A stretch of 64,000 nt of DNA from Bacillus sp. B1-b2 (GCF_009183415.1 NZ_WEHU01000005.1:1-64000); one strand, 5' to 3'. Shown: positions 37,133 to 45,695, counted from the stretch's first letter. Numbers and translations: made by a program. The notes: a model not told the origin generated them from the letters alone.

Positions 37133-37827
37133 AAGTAAAAAGAAAAAAGTGGATTATAATTGGAACGTTAACAGTTGCTCTATTACTCATAATAGTTGGT
37201 TTTCTTTGGATGCATAAAGAAAACTCATTAACAGATAAAGCTGTAAATGAATTAATAATAAACACATATGGAGTTGCTCCAAGTAGTGTTAAGTTAGATG
37301 AGGATAAAAAAATATATACTTTTGAAATAGAACGGGCTACTGGGAGATATCAGGTAGATGTAGATGCGGTTTCAGGAAGTATTTTAAACTTAACTAATTT
37401 AACACCAAACAGTAATTCGGATAATCAAGAAGATAATGGCTTGCTATCTGAAGCAGAAGCGGAAGCTATTATTCAAGAACAAGAACAAACTTCACCAACA
37501 GAAATAAAAGAAATACAAAGAGGGGTGGAAAGGTACTTTTCCTATCAGGTTGCTGGAAAGGAAGAAACATTTCTAATCAATCGAATAACGAAAGAAATAA
37601 CGATTAATGAAGAAAACAAGAGTGATAATGTCATGATTTCGGAAGAAGAAGCGAAACAAATAGCTGTTAAAGAAGTAAACGGTACAGTGCAAGAAGTTGA
37701 TTTAGAAGAAGAAGACAATCAAACATATTATGAGGTAGAACTAGAAGATACGAATAATCGTGAAGCTAAAGTTCAGATTAATGCGTATACAGGAGAAGTA
37801 AATGCTATAAGTTGGGATGATGATTAA
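37129..37827 (+). CDS. membrane-anchored PepSY domain protein 1
   Basis: This 232-residue protein has one N-terminal transmembrane segment (about 8-28) and an external part with PepSY-type repeats. The clearest begin with LLSEAEAEAIIQEQE and MISEEEAKQIAVKEV, each followed by a Y-x-V-x-V and G-x-I/V strand pair. PepSY domains are thought to inhibit proteases or act as sensors outside the membrane. Its ATG overlaps the kinase stop (ATGA). It probably feeds back on the adjacent kinase, as inferred from linkage only. Confidence 0.82.
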   Translation: MKVKRKKWIIIGTLTVALLLIIVGFLWMHKENSLTDKAVNELIINTYGVAPSSVKLDEDKKIYTFEIERATGRYQVDVDAVSGSILNLTNLTPNSNSDNQEDNGLLSEAEAEAIIQEQEQTSPTEIKEIQRGVERYFSYQVAGKEETFLINRITKEITINEENKSDNVMISEEEAKQIAVKEVNGTVQEVDLEEEDNQTYYEVELEDTNNREAKVQINAYTGEVNAISWDDD

Positions 37828-37883
37828 TTACCCTAAACGAAATTTACTATCGTATCGTTGTTTATTTCATTGTCTCTAGATGA

Positions 37884-37924
37884 TTTCTCATGAATTTCTC
37901 ATTTTACTTCTTATGCTGTCTCAT
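37884..37924 (+). promoter_or_regulatory. 11-bp direct-repeat array, putative response-regulator site
   Basis: TTTCTCAT at 37884 and 37895, a weaker unit near 37906, and TGTCTCAT at 37917 give an 11-bp period on one face of the helix. A -10 like TAAGAT (37935-37940) follows. This matches how OmpR/PhoB-type regulators bind and activate, overlapping the -35 region. It sits directly upstream of the second PepSY gene. Confidence 0.5.
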
Positions 37925-37971
37925 TTTTAGTGGATAAGATAAGAGTATAAGAAATGAAGGAGGAATTGAAA

Positions 37972-38526
37972 ATGAAAGAAAAATTAACAAGAGCTATAAG
38001 TGACATAAAAAAATCAAAATGGAAAAAAACTGCGCTGGGACTACTATTAGTTTGTGGGATAGGTTTTGTGGTGTTAGAAATCATGGATGAAAGAACATCA
38101 TACGCTTCTAAAAACCCTATCAATAATGTATTACCATTAACAACAGAAGTTTCTAAGAATGAAGCTGTTACAATTGCAGAGGAAAATACAAATCGTTTAG
38201 TAGAAGAAGTAGATTTAGAAACAGATGAGAATGGTCAAAGAGTGTATCATGTTGAGTTCGATGATGATTTAGAGGAAATTTATATCAATTCTGAAGATGG
38301 AAATGTTATTACAAAAGCTGATATGACCAATAATATTAAAATTACTGAAGATCAAGCTAAAGAGATAGCACTTAAAGATACAGAAGGTGTTGTAACAGAA
38401 TTTAGTTTAGATGAAGAGGCTGGCCAAATTATTTATGAATTGGAAGTTACACAGCAAAACGGTAATGAAGTAGATCTAGAAATCTCTGCACAAACTGGTC
38501 AAATTTTAAAAAAAGATATAGATTAA
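37972..38526 (+). CDS. membrane-anchored PepSY domain protein 2
   Basis: This 184-residue protein has a basic N-terminus (KKSKWKK) and one transmembrane segment (about 19-37). Two PepSY units follow (VSKNEAVTIAEENTNR... and ITEDQAKEIALKDTEG...), each followed by V-Y/Y-E-L/V and G-x-I strands. The ATG at 37972 follows AAGGAGG by 8 bases; the ATG at 37954 lies before that site. It is separated from the first PepSY gene by 144 bp with its own repeat array, so it is probably an induced target of the system. Confidence 0.85.
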   Translation: MKEKLTRAISDIKKSKWKKTALGLLLVCGIGFVVLEIMDERTSYASKNPINNVLPLTTEVSKNEAVTIAEENTNRLVEEVDLETDENGQRVYHVEFDDDLEEIYINSEDGNVITKADMTNNIKITEDQAKEIALKDTEGVVTEFSLDEEAGQIIYELEVTQQNGNEVDLEISAQTGQILKKDID

Positions 38527-38536
38527 GGAGAGAAGG

Positions 38537-38573
38537 AAGTAAGGGTGCTCAAAAGTACTCTTGCTTTTTTTAT
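38537..38573 (+). terminator. terminator of PepSY gene 2
   Basis: AAGTAAGGGTGC and GTACTCTTGCTT pair with some G-T pairs over a short loop, then a run of T. Confidence 0.7.
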
Positions 38574-38654
38574 TTAAATTATAATTTTACGCAATCAACT
38601 AATAATGAATAAGTAAATGGATAATCTATAATAAATAAAGAAAGGAGGCACATC

Positions 38655-39152
38655 ATGAAGAAAAAATATAGCTTTTTAATCTTTATTCTTTTACTTTTCG
38701 TTCAAACAAGCCTGGTAGAATCAGCAAATAATCAAACAGGCATTGAGATAGGGGAATATGCGCCGAACTTTCAATTAAAGAACCTTGAGGGTAAAATAGT
38801 TAATCTTACCGATTATAAAGGGAAGAATATTATGTTAAATTTTTGGACAACATGGTGTCCCCCTTGCAAAAAAGAAATGCTAGATATACAACAAATTTCA
38901 AAGGAAAAGGAAAATAGTTGGGTCGTACTTGCAGTCAATATTGATGGTGGGAATGAAGCAGGAGTTAGAGAGTTCGTTCAGAGCAGGAAACTAACTTTTC
39001 CTATTCTATTAGATGAAAGAGATACAGTATCCAACCAATATCATATATTAAGTATTCCAACTACGTTTTTTATTGATAAAAACGGGAAAATAATAAATAA
39101 AGCATATACCATGTTAACATTAGAGGAAATGAGAGAAATTGTGAAGGATTAA
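38655..39152 (+). CDS. TlpA/ResA-like thiol-disulfide oxidoreductase (YneN-like)
   Basis: This 165-residue exported redoxin has a signal peptide or anchor (1-22), the AhpC/TSA-like fold and the active site WCPPC (Cys68, Cys71). NFWTTWCPP and the cis-Pro loop SIPTTFFID are typical. It probably reduces or resolves disulfides outside the membrane. In B. subtilis, yneN has this type and lies just upstream of sspN, as here. The ATG follows AAAGGAGG. No cytochrome c maturation gene is adjacent, so the partner is unknown. Confidence 0.85.
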   Translation: MKKKYSFLIFILLLFVQTSLVESANNQTGIEIGEYAPNFQLKNLEGKIVNLTDYKGKNIMLNFWTTWCPPCKKEMLDIQQISKEKENSWVVLAVNIDGGNEAGVREFVQSRKLTFPILLDERDTVSNQYHILSIPTTFFIDKNGKIINKAYTMLTLEEMREIVKD

Positions 39153-39167
39153 CATAGAATAAAAACA

Positions 39168-39206
39168 TTGAAAGCGCTTTACAAATATACTTCGTCCTAT
39201 TATAAT
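39168..39206 (+). promoter_or_regulatory. sigma-A promoter overlapped by a cre-like site
   Basis: TTTACA (39178-39183), a 17-bp spacer and TATAAT (39201-39206) form a good promoter. TTGAAAGCGCTTTAC (39168-39182) overlaps the -35 and differs from the CcpA consensus WTGNAANCGNWNNCW at one place. A short hairpin, GGAATG-N6-CATTCC, lies just after the predicted start. Confidence 0.5.
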
Positions 39207-39359
39207 AGAAATGAGGGAATGCTTGTTCATTCCTTTACGATTAATTATCAGAAAAAACACACTTTTTATAATATAATGAAATATTTTTATGTTATTGTAA
39301 TAATAAATGGATTAAAAGGGAATTATGTATGTACTATTACATTTTAAAGGAGCTAAGTC

Positions 39360-39491
39360 ATGAGAAAACCTCGTAAAAGATCATTTCAAGAACTAGTTAT
39401 GGAAAATAAGATGCAATTATTAAAAGACAGAGAAGCAATTGAAAGAATTGAAGAAAGATTGGAAAATAAGCATTTAAAGAAAGTACGCTAA
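39360..39491 (+). CDS. fbpB: FbpB-like small basic protein
   Basis: This is a 43-residue basic protein (RKPRKRSFQELV, then LLKDREAIERIEERLE and a KHLKKVR tail). It fits the FbpB family (Fur-regulated basic proteins, which in B. subtilis help the iron-sparing RNA FsrA repress targets). The ATG at 39360 follows AAAGGAGC. No good Fur box is visible; the upstream promoter carries a cre-like site instead, so iron control is not supported here. It lies 70 bases before sspN. Family from pattern memory. Confidence 0.72.
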   Translation: MRKPRKRSFQELVMENKMQLLKDREAIERIEERLENKHLKKVR

Positions 39492-39560
39492 GGCTTGGCA
39501 ATAATTACTATCATGGGATGATCACCTTCCGAGCAAAATAGTAAGGAAGGAGATGATAAT

Positions 39561-39704
39561 ATGAGTAATCCAAAAAAGGACAGTAAACATTTTGTACCTA
39601 GTCATATCGGTACGAAATCAAGAGCATTTGGTGGAAACAATGGAAAGAAAATGCAAGATACATCTGGTCAGCATCCTCAAGTAATTCAAACAAAAGGAGA
39701 GTAA
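39561..39704 (+). CDS. sspN: minor small acid-soluble spore protein SspN
   Basis: This 47-residue protein matches SspN throughout: [20 protein letters not shown], then [12 protein letters not shown] and the end [13 protein letters not shown]. SspN is a minor SASP of the forespore, and in B. subtilis it is co-transcribed with tlp. Here tlp is absent and a large AAA ATPase gene follows instead. The ATG follows AGGAAGGAGATGA. A clear sigma-G promoter was not found in the 70 bases after fbpB. The strong terminator downstream ends the unit. Confidence 0.94.
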   Translation: MSNPKKDSKHFVPSHIGTKSRAFGGNNGKKMQDTSGQHPQVIQTKGE

Positions 39705-39721
39705 TACTCTCAATAAATACC

Positions 39722-39785
39722 GCCTATATCAGTACAAAAGGAACAAGTTGTTTGTTCTTTATACTGATATAGGCTTTATTTGTTT
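39722..39785 (+). terminator. terminator of sspN
   Basis: A 13-bp stem, GCCTATATCAGTA / TACTGATATAGGC, encloses an inner GAACAA / TTGTTC hairpin. A T-rich tail follows. Confidence 0.85.
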
Positions 39786-39884
39786 TCAATCAAAAAATAA
39801 CAATAAAATTAACGTAATAAGACAAATATGTTAGTATTATAGGTAGAACATCCCAAATCTACTAAGTGAAGTGAAAAAATAGAA

Positions 39885-42209
39885 ATGAAAAAGCAAGGTA
39901 AAGTTATACAAGAAGAATTGGTTCAATTAGAAACAGAATTTAATGAAAAAGGATATATCGAAGAGGAGAAAATACTTCTAGATAGGATTCAGCAGTTAGA
40001 CGAGAGTAAGGATAGCTTGGAAATTTCTAAGTTATTAAGTATTGCTGCAAAATCTAGAATGGCGAAAAATAATAAAGATACCATTGCCATTGCTTGGCTT
40101 AACAAAGCTGGTGAACTAGATCCTACAAATACGGAAGCTTTAAAGTATCACTCTCAATATGATTGGAAGCAATTTAAGGATTTATTAGATCTGTTGGTTT
40201 TTCCCAATATTAGAGAGACGGACAATAGAACTGCAAAAAGAAAAATTGCAGAGCAGTATATTAATAATTGTCATACTTTCTTGACTAATATAGATGATGA
40301 GTTAGAAAAGCTATCTAAGCAAAAGGAAACAGCTTCCTTATATGCTAATGAACTAGCTATTAGTAAGTATCAAGATATGCAAGTAATTCTCGAAGAAATA
40401 ATAGCTAAAACCTCTGAGCTTTTAAAATCTTCTAAAGAATATGAAGAGTCTATTAGCGGAGTGTTTCATACTTCTATTTATTATGAAAGTGTTAAAGAAT
40501 TAATCGAAGAATTAACTGTTTATAAAAAGAAATGGGAAGAGCTTTTTGTAGAAGAGGATAGTGAACATAGTAATCCTTCCTCGTTAGACCAACTAAATGA
40601 AATGATTGGTCTTGACTCGGTGAAAAGAAGAGTGAAGGATTTTTATCAGTTTTTAAAATATCAAAAATCTCGGAAAAAACTTGGTTATACCATTCAAGAT
40701 GAACTAAGCTTAAACATGATTTTTACTGGAAATCCTGGGACTGGAAAAACAACACTTGCAAGATTAATGGCTAAAATTTATCATGAGCTCGGAGTATTGC
40801 CAAGTGCTGAAGTGGTGGAAACAGATCGATCTCAGCTGATTGGTGGATATATGGGTCAAACAGAAGAAAATGTTAGATCTTTAGTAAAGCAAGCAGTTGG
40901 TGGAGTGTTATTCATTGATGAAGCATATAGTTTAAAGAGAGAGGGACAATCTGGCAATGATTATGGTCAAACTGCTATAGATACACTGGTTTCGTTAATG
41001 ACTGGTTCAGAGTTTGGCGGTAAGTTCGCTGTTATACTAGCTGGTTACCCAGAAGAAATGAGACAATTTCTAGATGGAAATCATGGACTTAGGAGTAGAT
41101 TTCCGCAATCAAATTTCATTCATTTACCAAATTATACAAGTGAAGAACTTTTAGTTATTGGTGACAAAATTGCTACGGCTAACGATTATGTTATAACAGA
41201 AGAAGGAAAAAGAGAACTGTTAAAAAGGATAGAAAAAGAGCAAGTGGATGAAAGCTTTGGTAATGCAAGAGCAGTTCAAAATATTGTGATGGATGCCATT
41301 TTTAATAAAGGCTCACGCAAGGAAAACGAAAAGGAAATTCTACAATATACGTTATTGCAGGCTCTAGATTTTGCTTGTGATGAAGAAGATAAGCAGCTTG
41401 ATCCTTCGAAAGAATTAAATGAGTTAATTGGATTAAATAAAGTAAAAGAAGAAATAAAAAAAATTATAGCATTTGTTAAAATACAGCAAGCAAGACAAGC
41501 TAGCGCTAAGAGGAATTTACCGATACAGCTACATGCTGTATTTACAGGAAACCCTGGAACTGGAAAAACAACGGTTGCACAGCTTTATGCACAATTTTTA
41601 AAAGACTGTGGAATGTTAAAAAGAGGTCATTTAGTTGTAACAAGTAGAGCTGATTTTGTTGCAGGATATGTAGGACAATCTGCTATAAAAACACGAAAGA
41701 AAATTAGAGAGGCTTTGGGCGGGGTGCTTTTTATTGATGAAGCATACTCCTTATTAGGAGCTGGCGGTCAAGATTTTGGCAAAGAAGTGATTGATACCCT
41801 TGTTATGGAAATGACAAAGCATAATGAGAATTTAGTAGTGGTGCTTGCAGGTTATCCAGATCAAATTAATGAGCTACTACAAAGTAACCCAGGATTAACT
41901 TCTAGATTTAAAAAGTTTATACATTTTGCTGATTATTCCCGTGAAGAATTAATTAAAATTATGAATCAGTATGCTAATAAATTTGATTATGAGCTATCTA
42001 GTGAAGCTATTGAAGCGTTGAATAAAAAATTACCAAGTGCATCCACACAAGGTAATGGACGATTTGCAACAAACTTAATAGATGAAGCAGTACAATTACA
42101 AGCATTGCGATTAATGGAAGAAAAGGATGTAAAAGAGGAAGATTATTCCATTTTATCAGAAGTTGATATCCAAAATGTTTTGGACAATTATCTTCAACAA
42201 AAGCAATAA
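39885..42209 (+). CDS. double AAA+ ATPase of the CbxX/CfxQ (SpoVK-like) family
   Basis: This 774-residue protein has a helical N-terminal region of about 230 residues, then two AAA+ modules. Walker A is GNPGTGKTT in both (about 282-290 and 555-563). Walker B is GVLFIDEAYSL in both. Sensor-like LAGYPEEM/LAGYPDQI and arginine-rich LRSRFP/LTSRFKKF follow. The family remodels protein assemblies; SpoVK is the short sporulation form and EccA-like proteins serve type VII secretion. It sits between sspN and yneP, where tlp is found in B. subtilis. No secretion genes are nearby. Its start is uncertain because the ribosome binding site before the ATG is weak. Confidence 0.85.
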   Translation: MKKQGKVIQEELVQLETEFNEKGYIEEEKILLDRIQQLDESKDSLEISKLLSIAAKSRMAKNNKDTIAIAWLNKAGELDPTNTEALKYHSQYDWKQFKDLLDLLVFPNIRETDNRTAKRKIAEQYINNCHTFLTNIDDELEKLSKQKETASLYANELAISKYQDMQVILEEIIAKTSELLKSSKEYEESISGVFHTSIYYESVKELIEELTVYKKKWEELFVEEDSEHSNPSSLDQLNEMIGLDSVKRRVKDFYQFLKYQKSRKKLGYTIQDELSLNMIFTGNPGTGKTTLARLMAKIYHELGVLPSAEVVETDRSQLIGGYMGQTEENVRSLVKQAVGGVLFIDEAYSLKREGQSGNDYGQTAIDTLVSLMTGSEFGGKFAVILAGYPEEMRQFLDGNHGLRSRFPQSNFIHLPNYTSEELLVIGDKIATANDYVITEEGKRELLKRIEKEQVDESFGNARAVQNIVMDAIFNKGSRKENEKEILQYTLLQALDFACDEEDKQLDPSKELNELIGLNKVKEEIKKIIAFVKIQQARQASAKRNLPIQLHAVFTGNPGTGKTTVAQLYAQFLKDCGMLKRGHLVVTSRADFVAGYVGQSAIKTRKKIREALGGVLFIDEAYSLLGAGGQDFGKEVIDTLVMEMTKHNENLVVVLAGYPDQINELLQSNPGLTSRFKKFIHFADYSREELIKIMNQYANKFDYELSSEAIEALNKKLPSASTQGNGRFATNLIDEAVQLQALRLMEEKDVKEEDYSILSEVDIQNVLDNYLQQKQ

Positions 42210-42291
42210 AATACTTATTTAACAAGGAACGCTTATTAAAAAAAGCATTAAAGTTTAAATAAGACGTTAAGGAAAAGGAAGTGCAGTTATC

Positions 42292-42717
42292 TTGGTATTT
42301 ATGAGTTCTCGAAATATTGATTTGTATTATGCAGATACTGATATGATGGGGGTAGTATATCATGCCAACTATCTTAAGTTCTTCGAAAGAGGGAGAACAG
42401 GTTTCATTGAGGATTTAGGGTATAGTTATTTGGAGATGGAAGAGAAAGGCTACTTTGCTCCAGTATATGATGTATATGCAGTGTATAAAAAACCACTTCG
42501 ATATGGAGATAAAGCAGTTGTGAAAACATGGGTGGAGTCAAATGATGGTGTGAAAACAGTCTATGGGTATCAGATTATTAATCAAGAGGAGGACATCTGT
42601 GTAGAAGGTACAACTACTCATATCATTGTTTCAAAAGATAGCTTTAAACCAAAATCTTTTAAACGAGTTTTCCCTGAATGGTTTTATAAGTATGAGGAAA
42701 TTAAGAAAGTGAAATAA
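42292..42717 (+). CDS. yneP: YneP, 4-hydroxybenzoyl-CoA thioesterase family
   Basis: This hot-dog fold acyl-CoA thioesterase of the YbgC/FadM type has about 141 residues. The active motif YADTDMMGVVYHANYLKFFERGRTGF is intact, with the catalytic Asp and Tyr region. The TTG at 42292 is 8 bases behind GGAAGTG and is preferred over the ATG at 42301. Position and order (before yneQ and the divergent yneR) match B. subtilis. The substrate acyl chain is unknown. Confidence 0.88.
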   Translation: MVFMSSRNIDLYYADTDMMGVVYHANYLKFFERGRTGFIEDLGYSYLEMEEKGYFAPVYDVYAVYKKPLRYGDKAVVKTWVESNDGVKTVYGYQIINQEEDICVEGTTTHIIVSKDSFKPKSFKRVFPEWFYKYEEIKKVK

Positions 42718-42767
42718 GTATATACTAGTAAAATTTCTATGTTTTGATAAGCGAAGGAGATTTTATA

Positions 42768-43055
42768 ATGGCATTTGGAATTAAAAGGTCTGATGTTAAA
42801 AGATGGAAAGAAGAAATTGATCAAGGGAATATTGCCTTTTTAACTCATTACTGGTTAGATGATCGATTTCCAGGATGTAAAACCGTAACAAAGGTCGGGT
42901 GTTCGGACCTAGCGAAGCTTGCTGACTGGGGAAAACAACATGGCTTAAAAAAAGAATGGATTCATCATAGAAAAGATGGATATTCCCATTTTGATTTATT
43001 AGGAGACACACAAAAGCGAATATTAGAAAAAGAAGGAATTTCTAATACTTTATAA
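42768..43055 (+). CDS. yneQ: YneQ-like small protein
   Basis: This protein of 95 residues starts AFGIKRSDVKRWKEEIDQGN. It has the conserved-looking core HYWLDDRFPGCKTVTKVGCSD and an HHRKDGYSHFDLLG stretch. It is hydrophilic, with no membrane segment. It matches the size and position of YneQ, a conserved protein of unknown function. The ATG at 42768 follows GAAGGAGA, so the frame opening at 42744 is too long. It lies 50 bases after yneP and is probably in the same operon, ended by a bidirectional terminator. Confidence 0.82.
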   Translation: MAFGIKRSDVKRWKEEIDQGNIAFLTHYWLDDRFPGCKTVTKVGCSDLAKLADWGKQHGLKKEWIHHRKDGYSHFDLLGDTQKRILEKEGISNTL

Positions 43056-43083
43056 TAATAGCCATAGATGAATGGAAGAAAAT

Positions 43084-43126
43084 AAAAACTACCAAATGTT
43101 AATTATCATTTGGTAGTTTTTGTTTT
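43084..43126. terminator. bidirectional terminator
   Basis: AAAAACTACCAAATG / CATTTGGTAGTTTTT is a perfect stem with an 8-base loop between convergent genes. Confidence 0.9.
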
Positions 43127-43156
43127 ATGAATCTCATTAGGCGAAATATAATCTTC

Positions 43157-43447
43157 TTAACTTGCGTAATGATATTCTGGTTCGTTTGCTACCTCATTGA
43201 AATCAGCATACAAGTCTTGGTCATCAAAATACCATAAATCTTTTTCTTCAATATAATAATGGATGCCATTTTTTTCTATGCTTACACCAATATTCACAGG
43301 TTCTTCACTCGAGATTCCTAATGAGAAACCCTGTTGTACAGTGCTGCATCCACCATAACGGGCAAAGAAGCGAACATAAGCACCTGCTTGTAACAACATT
43401 TCCTCTTTATACCACTCTGCAGCTTTATCACTAATAATTATTTTCAT
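43157..43447 (-). CDS. yneR: HesB/YadR-type protein YneR
   Basis: This 96-residue protein has the HesB/IscA fold pattern (MKIIISDKAAEWYKEE, YVRFFARYGGCSTVQQGFSLGIS). It lacks the cysteine pair at the end that A-type Fe-S carriers need; only one Cys (GGCST) remains. It matches YneR of B. subtilis in size and place. The true start is the ATG at 43447, 8 bases behind AAGGAG; the ATG at 43453 is too close. A role as Fe-S carrier is therefore doubtful. Confidence 0.85.
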   Translation of the reverse strand: MKIIISDKAAEWYKEEMLLQAGAYVRFFARYGGCSTVQQGFSLGISSEEPVNIGVSIEKNGIHYYIEEKDLWYFDDQDLYADFNEVANEPEYHYAS

Positions 43448-43547
43448 GTACATAACTCCTTATGCTTTTTTTTTGATTAGTATTCTTTATAACTATACCC
43501 TAATTATAAAGGAATGTTCCTTTTTATGCGAAAAATTGACTTGTAAT

Positions 43548-44693
43548 TTACTTGATATATTGAAGCATATGATTTGTTATCTTTTCATAAATAGAGGAAT
43601 CATATTTTTCTATTGCTGCCTCAGAGTCTTTTAGAGGGTGCATGATATAATTTCTCTCTGCTTCACTAGAAACAAATGTAGGATAGAAGGTTGGTTCAAG
43701 CAAGGTAATGGCTTGTCCATTTTGGTTAGTCGTTTTTTGAACGCGCACAGAGACCATTCCTCCAATATCTCTATATTCCTCATCCTGTCCAGATAAAAAG
43801 TTACCTAAAGAATAAACAACCAACCCTTTATTACCATCCTTGCCTTCTAGCCATTCCATAGGCTGTAGAACATGTGGATGACTTCCAAAGATAATATCTA
43901 CTCCTTCATTAACAAGCATTTGCGCTAATTTTTTTTGGGAGGCGGAAGGATAGCGTTCGTATTCAGAGCCCCAGTGAATCCCCATTACGATTACATCAGC
44001 TTCCTTTTTTGCACGACTTATTTCTTCTTTTATTTTCTGTTCATCAATGATATTAACAATATAGTCTTTTCCTTCAGGAATTGGTATTCCGTTTAAGCCA
44101 TAAGTATAAGATAGAAATGCTACTTTTATTCCACCAGAAGACAACGTAGTAACTTGTTTCTGCGCATCATGTGAAGTATACGTTCCAACATGAGGAAGGG
44201 AAATACTATCAAGATAAGAAATAGATTGCTTTTGTGCATCAACACCTCTATCTAATGAATGGTTATTAGCAGTGGTTACAATATCAATTCCAGCAGCTTT
44301 TACACTATCTGCTACTTCATGTGGACTATTAAAGCTAGGATATCCTGATAATCCTATAGATTCACCAGCAACTATCGTCTCTTGATTGGCAAGTAAGATC
44401 GTAGGTTTGTTTAATTCAGGAGTAACATTTTGAAACATCTTGTCAAAATTAAATGTATCTCCTTCTCTAGCATCATTATAGACTCTGTCGTGAATTAATA
44501 TATCCCCGATACCTGCTATAGTAATTTCCTCTATTTGATCCTGTGTAAGTTCTTTTTCATGAATGTTTATGGATCTTTCAGAAAAGTTACTCGTCTTGTG
44601 AAGGCTGCTTGATTCATTCTTTAAGTAAGCCATAGTACTGAGAAAAATAACTACTATTAATAATATAAATAGGCTAATCAACTTCTTTTTCAT
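43548..44693 (-). CDS. CapA family poly-gamma-glutamate synthesis-like protein
   Basis: This 381-residue membrane-anchored protein has a basic N-terminus and a hydrophobic segment (about 5-24), then a metallophosphatase-like CapA domain. Its motifs are GIGDILIHDRVY, NQET, TTANNHSLDRG, GIHWGSEYE, GSHPHVLQP and YSLGNFLSGQ. The family is tied to polyglutamate capsule export, but there are no capB or capC genes nearby, so that role is not supported here. Start at the second ATG (44693), 8 bases behind TAGGAGA. Confidence 0.87.
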   Translation of the reverse strand: MKKKLISLFILLIVVIFLSTMAYLKNESSSLHKTSNFSERSINIHEKELTQDQIEEITIAGIGDILIHDRVYNDAREGDTFNFDKMFQNVTPELNKPTILLANQETIVAGESIGLSGYPSFNSPHEVADSVKAAGIDIVTTANNHSLDRGVDAQKQSISYLDSISLPHVGTYTSHDAQKQVTTLSSGGIKVAFLSYTYGLNGIPIPEGKDYIVNIIDEQKIKEEISRAKKEADVIVMGIHWGSEYERYPSASQKKLAQMLVNEGVDIIFGSHPHVLQPMEWLEGKDGNKGLVVYSLGNFLSGQDEEYRDIGGMVSVRVQKTTNQNGQAITLLEPTFYPTFVSSEAERNYIMHPLKDSEAAIEKYDSSIYEKITNHMLQYIK

Positions 44694-44830
44694 TTTCATT
44701 CTCCTAAAACAATGGACGTATCTATTCTAGGATAACAAAAAAATACTTGTATGTAAGCAAATAGAGAAAAGTAATAGAATAAATATGTTAAGACTAGGTG
44801 AATTTTCCTACAATAAGATTGACAATGATG

Positions 44831-44871
44831 TCTTTTGAATATAGACAATTACATTATCTATATTCAAAAGA
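44831..44871. terminator. hairpin downstream of the kinase gene
   Basis: TCTTTTGAATATAGA pairs with TCTATATTCAAAAGA over an 11-base loop. The minus-strand tail is not a clean T-run. Confidence 0.6.
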
Positions 44872-44876
44872 TTATT

Positions 44877-45695
44877 TTAATTCTTTATAAAAGGAAGAAG
44901 TAGTTTTACTGTAGTACCTACATTCCGAGTGCTTTCCACCACTATATCTCCATTTGCTCTTTCAATTAACTTCTTACATAAAAATAATCCCATTCCATTT
45001 CCTTCTTTTTTTGAGGTTTGTAAGGGTTGGAATAACTGTTCTAATTGCTTTTCTTTCATCCCAATTCCATTATCTTTGATAGAAATCACAATAGTTTCTT
45101 GGTTTAATTCAGTCTTAATGTCTATTACTCTATTAGAATAAGATGTGATCTCATCATAGGATTCTAATGCATTCGTTATTATATTTAATAGCACTTGTTT
45201 TAGCTTGTTTTTTTCACCAATTGTGAAGAGCGTTTCATTCGTTAAGGTTGTGTGTACTTGTACATCAGAAAAATTTGCTTTTGCCATAATAATGGGAGAA
45301 ATCTCCATAATAGTGTCATTAATGGCATAAGATTCAATGACTTGTTTATGATTTTTACTACATGCAAGAAATTCAGTTAGTAAATCAGAAGCACGAGAAA
45401 TTTCATTTAGTGAGATATCAATATAGGAAGCTAGTGTTTGTTCCTTTATGGATTGCTTCATAAGCTGAAGAAATCCTTTAACAGTTGTTAGTGGATTGCG
45501 AACTTCATGTGTAATGCTTGATACCATTTTATTAATATTATTACTGTATGTCGTATGAAAAGTTAAATCCTCCAGTGTTTCTTCCATACTTTTTAATAAT
45601 GCAGCTTGATCTTTCATGCGAATTTCAAATGCTTGCTTTAGCTGTTCAAAGGCTTCTGTAGTCAGCATTTCTTTATCTAGAGTAGATTTCTCCAT
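44877..45695 (-). CDS. soluble histidine kinase of the sporulation-kinase type
   Basis: This is a 272-residue kinase with no transmembrane segment and no recognisable PAS domain. A coiled N-terminal region (1-70) leads to the H-box SSITHEVRNPLTTVKGFLQLM and an ATPase domain (NIITNALESYDEI, DNGIGMKEKQ, GNGMGLFLCKKLIE). The H-box matches KinA-E of Bacillus, which phosphorylate Spo0F. It has no partner regulator gene nearby, which fits a phosphorelay input. The start is an ATG behind AAAGGAGAAAATA. A role in sporulation is inferred. Confidence 0.85.
   Translation of the reverse strand: MEKSTLDKEMLTTEAFEQLKQAFEIRMKDQAALLKSMEETLEDLTFHTTYSNNINKMVSSITHEVRNPLTTVKGFLQLMKQSIKEQTLASYIDISLNEISRASDLLTEFLACSKNHKQVIESYAINDTIMEISPIIMAKANFSDVQVHTTLTNETLFTIGEKNKLKQVLLNIITNALESYDEITSYSNRVIDIKTELNQETIVISIKDNGIGMKEKQLEQLFQPLQTSKKEGNGMGLFLCKKLIERANGDIVVESTRNVGTTVKLLLPFIKN

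Noticed and set aside
39207-39359. Fur box before fbpB
   Set aside because: Several ATAAT-rich stretches are present but none matches the 7-1-7 Fur inverted repeat well.
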